64,000 bases of DNA, taken from contig NZ_CP090557.1 of assembly GCF_021484805.1 (NCBI RefSeq), positions 3,174,001-3,238,000 on the forward strand, in the 5' to 3' direction. Positions 24,493 to 33,183 of this stretch are shown one piece after another. The stretch's first letter is position 1; every line of letters begins with the position of its first letter. A program made the translations under genes and the position numbers. The notes beneath the pieces were generated by a model. That model was not told the origin of the DNA. It searched no databases and saw nothing but the letters and a program-made list of their open reading frames with translations. The stretch comes from Tellurirhabdus bombi (GTDB lineage Bacteria; Bacteroidota; Bacteroidia; Cytophagales; Spirosomataceae).

Positions 24493-25476
24493 ATGTTTAA
24501 AAGTTTTTTGCCCACCATCCGCGATTATTTTGGATTCTCTCACCGCGAAGCACGGGGCTTTGTTGCCTTGCTGGTTTTGCTTTCCTGTATTTTATTGATA
24601 CCCTGGTTTTACCGCTGGCTGACGCCCCTTCCGCCGCCCAGCACAACCCTTGACCAGCCCACGCTCGACAGCCTACTCGCCGTACTGGAGGCCGAAAAAG
24701 CAAAGCCCAAACCCTATTACGCCAAACCGCAGGCTTCGGAAATGGCAGTGTCAGAACCCGTCAAGATGACGCTGTTTGCGTTTAACCCAAATAACACCGA
24801 TCTCGAAAGCTGGCAGCGCTTGGGTTTACCACGGTGGCTGGCGGAGCGGGTAATTCGCTACCGAAGCAAGGGAGGGCAGTTTCGGAAGAAAGAAGATCTG
24901 CTGCGGATTTATGACTTCCCGCCCGATCTTTACAAAAAGTTGGAGGCTTATATTGTGCTGGAACCCGGGCAAACCCAGTCCAATAACTCCCGGGCGTTTT
25001 CTCAGGAATCGCTTCCAGCCAAACGCGAGCAAGCTTATGCTAAATCAGCACCGTACGACCGACCGGCAAAGCCAGCCATTCAGCCCTTTGATGTCAATAG
25101 TGCCGATACAACGCAGTTGATTCAGCTAAAAGGGATTGGGTCTAAACTAGCGGGTCGCATTGTCAAGTTTCGAGATGCTTTGGGCGGCTTTGTGTCTACG
25201 GAGCAATATCGTGAGATTTTTGGCCTGGATTCCCTCGTCGTAGCTGAATTGCAGACGTATGGGCGTATTCTGACGCCTGCCAGAAAGCTAGCGATCAATA
25301 CGGCATCTGTTGCGGAACTGGATAAACACGTGTATTTGTCGAAGCGCCAGGCGGAGATCCTTGTCCGTTACCGGGACCAGCACGGGCCTTTTAAATCAGC
25401 GGATGATTTGCGTTCAATTCGCGTGCTGGATGTGGCCATAATCGAAAGATTAAAGCCTTATTTAAGCTTTAACTAA
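24493..25476 (+). CDS. Membrane-anchored helix-hairpin-helix (ComEA-like) protein
   Basis: A 327-residue protein with one N-terminal membrane helix (about 23-42) and a Pro-rich linker. Helix-hairpin-helix units follow: LGLPRWLAERVIRYRSKGGQF (about 110), QLKGIGSKLAGRIVKFRDALGG (about 212) and a third near 275-325. HhH units bind DNA backbone non-specifically. ComEA proteins take up DNA in natural transformation, but many Bacteroidota proteins of this layout are annotated only as HhH-containing and have no proven role. It is divergent from glyS and alone; no com genes are nearby. Confidence 0.8.
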   Translation: MFKSFLPTIRDYFGFSHREARGFVALLVLLSCILLIPWFYRWLTPLPPPSTTLDQPTLDSLLAVLEAEKAKPKPYYAKPQASEMAVSEPVKMTLFAFNPNNTDLESWQRLGLPRWLAERVIRYRSKGGQFRKKEDLLRIYDFPPDLYKKLEAYIVLEPGQTQSNNSRAFSQESLPAKREQAYAKSAPYDRPAKPAIQPFDVNSADTTQLIQLKGIGSKLAGRIVKFRDALGGFVSTEQYREIFGLDSLVVAELQTYGRILTPARKLAINTASVAELDKHVYLSKRQAEILVRYRDQHGPFKSADDLRSIRVLDVAIIERLKPYLSFN

Positions 25477-25523
25477 AAAGTGCTGAAAAGTCTTTCTAGT
25501 TAAAGCTCTCGAAAAACCTGCGC

Positions 25524-26321
25524 TTAGAAATTAGGCTTCAGGTTGTATTTGGTATAGAAATCGTCAATCGCGGCAACGGCTTCGGTTGGCGTATCAACGA
25601 TTGAGATCAATTTCATGTCGTTTGGACTAATGTTGTGTTCTACGCCGAGCATAGTGCCTTCAATCCAGTCAATTAAGCCTTGCCAGAACGTCCGGCCAAC
25701 GAGCACAATCGGGAAACGAGCGATTTTTTTCGTTTGAATCAGGGTTAATGACTCAAATAATTCGTCGAGCGTTCCAAAACCGCCGGGCAAAACCACAAAC
25801 CCCTGCGCGTATTTGACAAACATAACCTTCCGAACAAAGAAAAAGTCAAAATTGATATTTTTGTCTGGATCAATGTAGATGTTGCTGTCCTGTTCAAAGG
25901 GGAGTTTGATGTTTAGACCCACCGATTTTCCGCCCTGCTCGAAAGCACCTTTGTTACCGGCTTCCATAATCCCCGGTCCACCGCCCGTGATGACCCCATA
26001 GCCGTGGCGCACGAGTTTCGCCGCAATGTCTTCGGCTATCTGGTAATAAGGGTTGTTTGGCTTGGTCCGCGCCGATCCGAAAATCGAGACGCAGGGGCCA
26101 ATTTTAGCCAGTTTATCAAAGCCTTCCACAAACTCAGCCATCACTTTGAAGATAACCCACGAGTCGGCACTTTTAATTTCATTCCAGTTGCGGTCCTGGA
26201 AAGCTTCTTTGATGCGTTGTTCGTCGGCCGTGAGCAGCAATTCGTCACGCTTGGGGAGGTCTTTTTGGATCTGAGAAACTTCCTGTGCCTCTGATCGTTG
26301 TATTGGATTTTCTGCTTCCAT
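25524..26321 (-). CDS. LOG-family protein (TIGR00730, cytokinin riboside monophosphate phosphoribohydrolase-like)
   Basis: A 265-residue Rossmann-fold protein. GGGPGIMEA at 113-121 and PGGFGTLDE at 179-187 are the signature motifs, including the catalytic Glu and the nucleotide-binding glycine loop. An N-terminal extension of about 75 residues, acidic and Gln-rich, is longer than in short bacterial LOG proteins. The family hydrolyses nucleotide 5'-monophosphates to base plus ribose 5-phosphate; the substrate in this organism is unknown. It is divergent from rpiB, which interconverts ribose 5-phosphate, an association that may be chance. Confidence 0.88.
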   Translation of the reverse strand: MEAENPIQRSEAQEVSQIQKDLPKRDELLLTADEQRIKEAFQDRNWNEIKSADSWVIFKVMAEFVEGFDKLAKIGPCVSIFGSARTKPNNPYYQIAEDIAAKLVRHGYGVITGGGPGIMEAGNKGAFEQGGKSVGLNIKLPFEQDSNIYIDPDKNINFDFFFVRKVMFVKYAQGFVVLPGGFGTLDELFESLTLIQTKKIARFPIVLVGRTFWQGLIDWIEGTMLGVEHNISPNDMKLISIVDTPTEAVAAIDDFYTKYNLKPNF

Positions 26322-26434
26322 TTAATTTGTTATTCCTATGGTGGGAACTTTATGCGTTACTTTGTTTTATTAAAAAAATAAGGCCCTTTTGGGGCGCCCA
26401 AACCGCTCTTAAAAGAGGCCGGATAGAAATAACA

Positions 26435-26442
26435 TATATTTG
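26435..26442 (+). promoter_or_regulatory. -7 promoter box for rpiB
   Basis: TATATTTG matches TAnnTTTG exactly and lies 33 bases before ATG 26476. No convincing -33 element was found. Confidence 0.45.
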
Positions 26443-26475
26443 TAGGGAAAGTTTCAGTTGTTTAGCTAAAAAATT

Positions 26476-26910
26476 ATGAAATCCTCTATTGCGATTGGGG
26501 CAGACCACGCTGGGTTTGCTTATAAACAGGAGCTCGTTGCGTATCTCGAAAAAGAAGGGTATCAGGTGCGGGATTTTGGAACGTACACGGAAGAATCAAC
26601 GGACTATCCGGACTTTGCGCACCCGGTAGCGACGGCGGTGGAATCCGGGCAGTTTGACCAGGGAATTCTGGTTTGCGGAAGTGGAAATGGCGTGGCTATC
26701 ACGGCGAATAAACACCAGGGCATCCGGGCGGCGCTTTGCTGGCTACCCGAGTTGGCGGCGCTGGCTCGGCAGCACAACAATGCCAACGTACTGTGTTTAC
26801 CCGAACGCTTCGTGTCTCCGGAAGTGGCGCTGGAATGCGTAAAAGTATTTCTAGCTACAGAATTCGAAGGCGGTCGGCACCAACGGCGAGTTGGCAAAAT
26901 GAGCTGTTAA
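26476..26910 (+). CDS. rpiB: Ribose-5-phosphate isomerase B
   Basis: A 144-residue LacAB/RpiB-fold enzyme that interconverts ribose 5-phosphate and ribulose 5-phosphate in the pentose phosphate pathway. ADHAGF at 9-14 binds the substrate. LVCGSGNG (catalytic Cys67) and ANKHQGIRAAL form the active site, and RFVSPEVALE lies near the C-terminus. Length and motifs are standard. The stop is directly followed by copy B of the GAGYGAAA repeat, which lies between this gene and the convergent membrane protein gene. Confidence 0.95.
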   Translation: MKSSIAIGADHAGFAYKQELVAYLEKEGYQVRDFGTYTEESTDYPDFAHPVATAVESGQFDQGILVCGSGNGVAITANKHQGIRAALCWLPELAALARQHNNANVLCLPERFVSPEVALECVKVFLATEFEGGRHQRRVGKMSC

Positions 26911-27004
26911 CAAAGAGTGAGAGAGAGAAAGAGTAATTGAGCGAACGAGTGTGAGCAAGCTATCATCGCTCTTTCGCTCTTTACTTCTTTCACTCTTTCT
27001 TTTT
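26911..27004. repeat. GAGYGAAA intergenic repeat, copy B
   Basis: The left arm is purine-rich (GAGTGAGAGAGAGAAAGAG) and the right arm pyrimidine-rich (core CTCTTTCGCTCTTT at 26969-26982). They form an imperfect hairpin between convergent genes. The minus-strand gene takes its last codons and its stop (TGA, 26990-26992) from the repeat itself. Confidence 0.8.
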
Positions 27005-28402
27005 ATAAACTCCAGCCGTGGCCGTTTTTTCGTACTTGGCTGCCAAAGCGGGTGCGCGTTGAAAGAGCTTATCGATGATGTTTTCCCGGTCGATGATGTA
27101 GTTGGGTGGATCTTTGCGAAACTGATCATAGACGCTGATCACACTTTCGTAACTATCCAGATTGCGCAGGTCGTATTTGGCTAAGTCCCAGTTTAGATAA
27201 GGGGTGGCAACCTGGTTATACCGATACGCACTAAGATCTTGCCCGATGACCAGAATTTTTTCGTTTTGAATGTGCCGGGTAACGGGGGATTCTTTTACCT
27301 GCAAGGCCGTCAAACGGCCAAGTCCAAGCCGGGGAACCAGCCGGAGCGCTCCCTGATAAAGAATAATGAGCATCAGTACAAAAACACCGATAAAGATCAT
27401 TTCGGCCATCCAGTGCTTTCTGAAACTCTGAAAATAAATGGCCGAGAAGAAGCTGAGCGCCGGGATAAACCCAATAAACATCATGGGCGCCAGAAAAGGC
27501 ATGAGCACAATGGAAAGAAACCCCGTCAATACCCAGATCATCATGATTTGCTGACAACGTTGCTGAAAGTTAACGTAGCGGGTTGTTTGCCGGAAAAGGG
27601 TTAAAAAACCCAGAACGCCCATTGCCAGCGGTAGAAAAAGCGAGGCGAATAGAGTTTGGAAATCAGTGAGGTTATACTGACGGACGCGAAAAACCGAAGC
27701 CAGCAGATTGCGGTTAAAATCCTCCAGACTGTCGTTGAGGTAATAGTATAGAACGGTTAGGAGAATCGGAAAGATAAAGCCAAAAATAGACAGCGAATGC
27801 TGCCGGAAGCTAGCCCCCGAATACAACAGCAGCGACAGAATCGCCCAGATAATGAACAGGGCAGACGGAAGATAACACAGCGTTGCCAGGCTGATGTAGA
27901 AGCCCACTTCAAACACGTCGTCGGTGGCTCCGTGCCGCTCCATCTGTTTAATCAGAGTCCCGAAAGCCAGCAAAAGAAACGTTGTCGAAAGCAGCATCGG
28001 CGAAAGGGTGCTGCAATCGAACGACATATTTAGAAAGAGCGCGTACAGAAGTCCCGGAATGTAGGTATTGTCCGGGTACACGTCGCGGGCATTCATGATG
28101 TAGTTGAAGTAAAAAATCTGGAAGCTGGCGACAGCCGTTCCCGCGATGTAGTAAGCCGTCTGGGAGCGACCAAACATCACGTCCATCAACCAATAAATAA
28201 TGGCCGATAAAGGGCTGATACTGTCCCAGATATCACGGTAGAGCAACTGACCCTGGCTGATTTGTTCCCCCACGAGCATCCAGTTTAGTTCGGGCATGAG
28301 CAGGGGTGGAGAGGCTAGCAAAAACGGCAGCCGAATCAGGACCAGCAACGCCAACAGACTAATTAGCTGGGAAATGGCGTTTACACGGAAGAAACTTAGC
28401 AA
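26990..28402 (-). CDS. Polytopic membrane protein, GT-C glycosyltransferase-like
   Basis: A 470-residue protein with about eleven to twelve helices. After the first helix, the loop ELNWMLVGEQISQGQLLYRD followed by IWDSISPLSAIIYW resembles the acidic first extracytoplasmic loop of GT-C transferases (GT39/GT83 type). No other catalytic motif is clear. A soluble C-terminal tail of about 100 residues (from about 370) includes RHIQNEKILVIGQDLSAYRYN. Start codon TTG 28402 gives MLSFFRVNA; no upstream ATG is in frame. The last codons (KKKE and stop) fall inside a dispersed repeat. A role in surface glycan assembly is inferred only from the fold. Confidence 0.6.
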   Translation of the reverse strand: MLSFFRVNAISQLISLLALLVLIRLPFLLASPPLLMPELNWMLVGEQISQGQLLYRDIWDSISPLSAIIYWLMDVMFGRSQTAYYIAGTAVASFQIFYFNYIMNARDVYPDNTYIPGLLYALFLNMSFDCSTLSPMLLSTTFLLLAFGTLIKQMERHGATDDVFEVGFYISLATLCYLPSALFIIWAILSLLLYSGASFRQHSLSIFGFIFPILLTVLYYYLNDSLEDFNRNLLASVFRVRQYNLTDFQTLFASLFLPLAMGVLGFLTLFRQTTRYVNFQQRCQQIMMIWVLTGFLSIVLMPFLAPMMFIGFIPALSFFSAIYFQSFRKHWMAEMIFIGVFVLMLIILYQGALRLVPRLGLGRLTALQVKESPVTRHIQNEKILVIGQDLSAYRYNQVATPYLNWDLAKYDLRNLDSYESVISVYDQFRKDPPNYIIDRENIIDKLFQRAPALAAKYEKTATAGVYKKKE

Positions 28403-28607
28403 TGGAGTATTCGATTAAGCCGGTTATCCAGCGAACTGGCAACGAAATTACAGCTTCTGCCCGAAGAAGTCGAATAAAGTACGGATATTTGTGGTAACAA
28501 TCGGTAATGATCAATACGAAAGGAACTGCCTGGATTGCCGGAAATATTCTGGCCTTCGTTGAACATTCACGGTAGATTGTCCATTATTCAGGAAACAAGG
28601 TGCAATT

Positions 28608-28982
28608 ATGGATTCGAAACGACAACAGAAAGTGAGTCGGTTGTTGCAGAAAGATTTGAGCGAAATTTTTCAGCGCGACGCCCGACACTTATTTAATAAT
28701 GCATTCATCACCGTCACGAACGTGCGCATATCGCCCGATCTGGCCATTGCGCGGGTGTACCTGAGCTTTTTGGTGGTGAAAGAAAAGGAAGCCTTACTGG
28801 AAGCAATCCGGGAACGGAGCCGTACCATTCGGCAGCAATTGGGTGACCGCGTGCGGCACCAGCTTCGGATCGTACCGGAACTGCATTTTTACTTTGACGA
28901 TACCGCCGAATACGCCGCCAAAATGGACGCGTTGTTCGCTGATCTGGAAATTCCGCCAGCCCCCGCTGAGGAGGAAGATTAA
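28608..28982 (+). CDS. rbfA: 30S ribosome-binding factor A
   Basis: A 124-residue KH-fold protein (MDSKRQQKVSRLLQKDLSEI, then VRISPDLAIARVYLSFL and RIVPELHFYFDD). It assists 16S rRNA 5'-end maturation and cold-adapted 30S assembly. The family length is typical, with a short acidic Pro/Ala-rich tail. It starts at ATG 28608 after GATATTTG-like upstream sequence. The next gene, a LolC-like permease, is on the same strand after a repeat-filled spacer of about 90 bases. Confidence 0.94.
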   Translation: MDSKRQQKVSRLLQKDLSEIFQRDARHLFNNAFITVTNVRISPDLAIARVYLSFLVVKEKEALLEAIRERSRTIRQQLGDRVRHQLRIVPELHFYFDDTAEYAAKMDALFADLEIPPAPAEEED

Positions 28983-28987
28983 TTCAC

Positions 28988-29069
28988 CGAGAGAGCGAAA
29001 GAGAACAAAGAGTGAAAGGGCGAAAATGGCTTGATTTCACTCTTTCGCTCTTTCACTTTTCACTCTTTA
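28988..29069. repeat. GAGYGAAA intergenic repeat, copy C
   Basis: The left arm (GAGAGCGAAAGAG then GAGTGAAAGGGCGAAAA) and the right arm (core CTCTTTCGCTCTTT at 29040-29053, then CACTTTTCACTCTTTA) form an imperfect hairpin. It fills the spacer between rbfA and the permease and ends six bases before ATG 29075. Confidence 0.8.
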
Positions 29070-29074
29070 CCCCT

Positions 29075-30289
29075 ATGAACCTGCCGCTTTGGATTGCCCG
29101 TCGGTATTTTTTCTCGAAACACAAACGAAGCTTCATCAGCCTGATTTCCCTTTTTTCCATGCTGGGCGTGGGCGTAGGAACCATGGCGTTGGTGGTGGTT
29201 CTGTCGGTGTTCAACGGGATGGAAGAACTGAACCGGACGATCTTCCAGACGTTTGAGGCAGATTTGACCGTGTTGCCCCGCACAGGCAAACGCCTGACCG
29301 TTACGCCGGCAATGCTGCAAACCGTACGCCAGGCCGAAGGTGTCGAATTTGTCACGCAGGTTATTGAGGATAATGCCCTGGCCCGCTACGGCAACGGACA
29401 GGCCGTGGTAAAGGTCAAAGGCGTGGACGAAACATACCTGCGGCGGCGGGAAATGGACACAACCTTGACCGAAGGCAAGCTCCGGCTACTGGAAGAAGGC
29501 GTACAGTTTGCGTCGGTTGCGGAGGGTGTTCGCAATTTGCTTTTGATCTCACCCACGGATGTGCTGACGCCCCTGGAATTGTGGTACCCCAAAAAGAACC
29601 GAACCATTAATTTGCTGTCGGAGAATTCGTTCAACCAACAGGTGTTTACCGTCTCGGCCGTATTTAACATCGAGCAAAGTTTCGACGATTATGTAATTGT
29701 TCCTTTAAAGGCCGTTCGGGAGCTGGTAAGTTACCAGCCTAACCAACTGACTTCGCTGGAAGTGCAGCTGAAACCCGATACGGATGTAGACGAATTGAAA
29801 GAGACGTTGCAAAGTAAATTGGGCGAAGCAGTGCTGGTGCAGGATCGCGACGATTTGAATACGGATTTATACCGGGCCATTCGCATTGAAAAGTTGTTTG
29901 TGACTATTACACTCGCATTTCTGGTATTGGTTGCCGGGATCAATATTTTCTTTTCCTTGTCCATGCTGGCCATCGAGAAAAAGCAGGATATATCCATTTT
30001 ACTGGCGATGGGCGCCGCTCCCTCCCTGATTCGCCGGATTTTTCTGGCCGAAGGAGCCATTGTCGCCCTCACCGGTGCGGTGGTGGGGTTGGGTTTGGGC
30101 ATTACGATTTGCCTGATTCAGGAACGTTTTGGACTTGTATCGATGGGGATGCAGAATGCACTTATCGATGCTTATCCAGTGAAATTGGAAACAAATGATT
30201 TATTGCTGACCGCCTTCGTTGTTATTGTCGTAACCATTCTCGTGTCGTGGATTCCGGCGCAACGAGCGGCGAAAGGACTCAGCAATTAG
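29075..30289 (+). CDS. LolC/LolE-type ABC permease (FtsX family)
   Basis: A 404-residue protein with four helices: one at 25-50, then three near 285-310, 335-355 and 380-400. A periplasmic MacB-like domain of about 220 residues lies between the first and second. MNLPLWIARRYFFSKHKRSF at the N-terminus is the usual start of Bacteroidota members. The frame opens earlier (29012), but that part is repeat DNA. The group extracts lipoproteins from the inner membrane with LolD; here no ATPase gene is adjacent. The LolD-like ATPase at 39087 belongs to another operon. Confidence 0.85.
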   Translation: MNLPLWIARRYFFSKHKRSFISLISLFSMLGVGVGTMALVVVLSVFNGMEELNRTIFQTFEADLTVLPRTGKRLTVTPAMLQTVRQAEGVEFVTQVIEDNALARYGNGQAVVKVKGVDETYLRRREMDTTLTEGKLRLLEEGVQFASVAEGVRNLLLISPTDVLTPLELWYPKKNRTINLLSENSFNQQVFTVSAVFNIEQSFDDYVIVPLKAVRELVSYQPNQLTSLEVQLKPDTDVDELKETLQSKLGEAVLVQDRDDLNTDLYRAIRIEKLFVTITLAFLVLVAGINIFFSLSMLAIEKKQDISILLAMGAAPSLIRRIFLAEGAIVALTGAVVGLGLGITICLIQERFGLVSMGMQNALIDAYPVKLETNDLLLTAFVVIVVTILVSWIPAQRAAKGLSN

Positions 30290-30401
30290 ACGTAAAATAG
30301 AGTTGTTGGCGCAACAAAAAGAGGGGATTCAGCCTCCGACTTCACTCATTTTTGTATTCTATTCGTTATTGAACGTATAGTATGGTGCTTGAATTAGAAA
30401 T

Positions 30402-32972
30402 ATGAAAATAAAAACTACATCATTGGGCAGTGTGCTGCTCTTAGCCTGTGGATTATTTTTGGCTCTGACGAATGAAGTAACCTTTGGCCAGACGCCAGCA
30501 GGAGCCGAGAAAAAATTGACGGTACAGACGACCAAAGGACCTTACAATCCATCGCGCACCTTAAAGAACGATCTGCTGCATACCACGCTCGACCTCCGTT
30601 TTGATTGGGTCCGGCAGTGGGTGAACGGCGTAGCAACCCTGCGGTTGAAGCCTTATTTTTATCCGCAGAATACCGTGGATCTGGATGCCAAAGGATTCGA
30701 TATCAAAGGCGTTTTTCTGCTTGATACGCTGGCAAGCGGACAGGCCGTTTACGATTCCCTGAACTACACCTACAACGACCGCCGGACCCTGCATGTGCTG
30801 CTACCGCGGACGTTTACCCGCCAGGATACCTTTAATATCCAGGTAGTTTATACGGCAAAACCGAATGAATTACCGGCTGGTGGTTCGGCGGCCATCACGC
30901 AGGACAAAGGGCTTTATTTTATCAACCACGACGGTGGCGAACCCAATAAGCCCCGCCAGATCTGGACCCAGGGCGAAACCGAAGCCAACTCATGCTGGTT
31001 CCCGACCATTGATACGCCCAACGAAAAAATGACGCAGGAGATTTTCCTGACCGTGGATCAGAAATACCGCACGCTTTCGAACGGAAAATTAGTCTGGTCG
31101 AAGCAGAACGAGGACAGCACACGGACCGATTACTGGAAACAAACCCTGCCCCACGCGCCGTATCTGGCGATGGTAGCCGTCGGGAATTTTGCCTACGTGA
31201 AAGATTCGATTCCGGCTGCCAACGGTCGCGGACCCCTGGAAGTGAGCTATTACGTGGAACCCGCCTACGAAAAATCGGCGCGGGGCATTTTTGGCCGTAC
31301 AGGGGCCATGATTCAGTTTTTTGAGCAAAAATTTGGCGTTCCTTACGTGTGGGACAAGTACAGCCAGATTGCCGTACGGGACTTTGTGTCGGGTGCTATG
31401 GAAAATACGTCGGCCACGGTGCATGCCGAAACGGTGCAGATGGATGAGCGGCAACTGATCGATGGTAATTCCGACGATGTTATTTCCCACGAACTGGCGC
31501 ATCACTGGTTTGGCGATTTGGTAACCAGCGAATCGTGGGCCAATCTGCCTTTGAACGAAGCGTTTGCCACCTACGCGGAGTACCTCTGGCGTGAACATGC
31601 CGAAGGCCAGCAATCCGCTGACCTGCACGGATACGACGATCTGAACCAGTATCTGGCCGAAGCAGAAAACAAACAAGAGCCGCTGATTCGTTATCACTAC
31701 ACCGACCGGGAACAAATGTTCGACAGCCATTCCTACCAGAAAGGCGGGCAGGTGTTGCACATGCTGCGTCGGCAGGTGGGAGACGAAGCGTTCTTTCAGG
31801 CGCTGAAACTGTATCTGGACCGCAATAAATTCCGGACGGCGGAAGTGAGCGATTTGCGCAAGGCGTTTGAGGACGTAACGGGTGAGGACCTGAACTGGTT
31901 TTTCGACCAATGGTTCCTGAAACCGGGACACGCGGTCATTAAAGTTGATAAGGAATATTCCCAGAATGTACTGAAAATAAACGTCGTACAACAACAGGAT
32001 TCAACCACAACACCGATTTACCGACTACCCGTAAAAATTGATATGTGGGTAAAAGGAGTTAAGAAATCCTACGATGTCGTTGTTGATAAGGCCAAACAAA
32101 CCTTCACGTACAAAATAGAACAGCGGCCCGATCTGGTATTATTTGATGCCGATCACCGCATTGTCGGAACGGTAGAGCAAGAGAAAAACAAGGCGGAGTT
32201 GATGTATCAGTTTTATCACTCCGATCATTACCGCGATAAATACGAAACCATCACCCGGCTCGAAGACAAAACCAACCTTATCGACTCGACGGTTCGGCGC
32301 ATGATGACCGATGCCATGAACGACAAGTTCTGGAAAATTCGCCAGCTCGCCATCAGCAACTTTGCGGAGTATGACGGACCGGATTTCGCCGAAGTGGAGC
32401 GTGTAATCCAGAGCAAAGCGCGGAACGATGAGCGGTCGGCCGTTCGACAGGAGGCCATTGTGACGTTGAATTCGTTTGGCGACAACGTAAACGATCCTAT
32501 TTTCCGGGAACTGCTCAACGATTCATCGTACATCGTGGTATCGGCGGCGTTGGACGCTTACCTGCTCTCCAAGCCCGGTGATGCCGCCGAAGTGGCTACC
32601 CGCTTCGAAGATGCGCCCAACGGCGAAATTGTCACGGCGGTCGCTAACTTCTACGCCAATTCGCCGGAGGAAAGCCGCTATGAGTGGTTTTTGAAAAAAA
32701 TGGAGGGCATGAAGCCGCAGGAGATGTACAATTTCTTGCAGGTTTTTGGGAAATACCTGATCAAATCCAATCCTGATCTTCAGCGCCGGGCGGTGCCGAT
32801 GCTCGAAGTAACGGCCCGGAACAATCCGGCGCATTTCGTTCGGTTTGGGGCCTATCAGGTGCTGGGACTCCTTCAGGATATTGAGGGCGTCAAAGCCATG
32901 CGGAAAGATATTCGCCTGAGCGAGCGCGATCCGAAATTGAAGGATATGTACGAACAGTTTAAAGACTTCTGA
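30402..32972 (+). CDS. M1-family aminopeptidase, exported
   Basis: An 856-residue metallopeptidase with a signal peptide (about 1-30, ending TFGQ). The N-terminal beta domain runs to about 230. The GAMEN exopeptidase motif is near 331. The zinc site is HELAHHWFGDL (His363, His367) plus Glu386 in NEAFATYAEY. The C-terminal 250 residues are helical, HEAT-like, and likely regulate access to the active site. It removes N-terminal residues from peptides in the periplasm or at the surface. A terminator-like hairpin follows at 33000. The upstream spacer carries CATTTTTG, one base off a -7 box. Confidence 0.92.
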   Translation: MKIKTTSLGSVLLLACGLFLALTNEVTFGQTPAGAEKKLTVQTTKGPYNPSRTLKNDLLHTTLDLRFDWVRQWVNGVATLRLKPYFYPQNTVDLDAKGFDIKGVFLLDTLASGQAVYDSLNYTYNDRRTLHVLLPRTFTRQDTFNIQVVYTAKPNELPAGGSAAITQDKGLYFINHDGGEPNKPRQIWTQGETEANSCWFPTIDTPNEKMTQEIFLTVDQKYRTLSNGKLVWSKQNEDSTRTDYWKQTLPHAPYLAMVAVGNFAYVKDSIPAANGRGPLEVSYYVEPAYEKSARGIFGRTGAMIQFFEQKFGVPYVWDKYSQIAVRDFVSGAMENTSATVHAETVQMDERQLIDGNSDDVISHELAHHWFGDLVTSESWANLPLNEAFATYAEYLWREHAEGQQSADLHGYDDLNQYLAEAENKQEPLIRYHYTDREQMFDSHSYQKGGQVLHMLRRQVGDEAFFQALKLYLDRNKFRTAEVSDLRKAFEDVTGEDLNWFFDQWFLKPGHAVIKVDKEYSQNVLKINVVQQQDSTTTPIYRLPVKIDMWVKGVKKSYDVVVDKAKQTFTYKIEQRPDLVLFDADHRIVGTVEQEKNKAELMYQFYHSDHYRDKYETITRLEDKTNLIDSTVRRMMTDAMNDKFWKIRQLAISNFAEYDGPDFAEVERVIQSKARNDERSAVRQEAIVTLNSFGDNVNDPIFRELLNDSSYIVVSAALDAYLLSKPGDAAEVATRFEDAPNGEIVTAVANFYANSPEESRYEWFLKKMEGMKPQEMYNFLQVFGKYLIKSNPDLQRRAVPMLEVTARNNPAHFVRFGAYQVLGLLQDIEGVKAMRKDIRLSERDPKLKDMYEQFKDF

Positions 32973-32999
32973 TCGATAAGATAGTTTTATAGTCAGTGT

Positions 33000-33037
33000 G
33001 CCCCGGAGATGAATCGTTTTCGGGGCCTATTTATTTT
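33000..33037 (+). terminator. Probable terminator after the M1 aminopeptidase gene
   Basis: GCCCCG (33000-33005) pairs with CGGGGC (33021-33026) around a 15-base loop. CTATTTATTTTT follows. Confidence 0.6.
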
Positions 33038-33112
33038 TAAGGCATTAATACAAGATTCGTAGGAATAAAGGCGCTTTTTCGGAATCAAAAACCCCTTCTC
33101 ACTCGTTCTGAT

Positions 33113-33143
33113 TTTGTAGAGTATTCAATATTGCTGATTTTTG
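33113..33143 (+). promoter_or_regulatory. Predicted promoter for polA
   Basis: TTTG at 33113-33116, a 19-base spacer, then GATTTTTG at 33136-33143 (one base off TAnnTTTG). A small 6-bp hairpin, CGAGCC-AACC-GGCTCG at 33157-33172, lies between this and the ATG and could influence translation. Confidence 0.5.
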
Positions 33144-33183
33144 GAACGACTTAGGACGAGCCAACCGGCTCGGTTATTCCCTT

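Noticed and set aside
29012-29074. In-frame extension of the LolC-like permease
   Set aside because: The added residues translate a GAGYGAAA repeat (SLFHFSLF), and homologues begin at MNLPLW.
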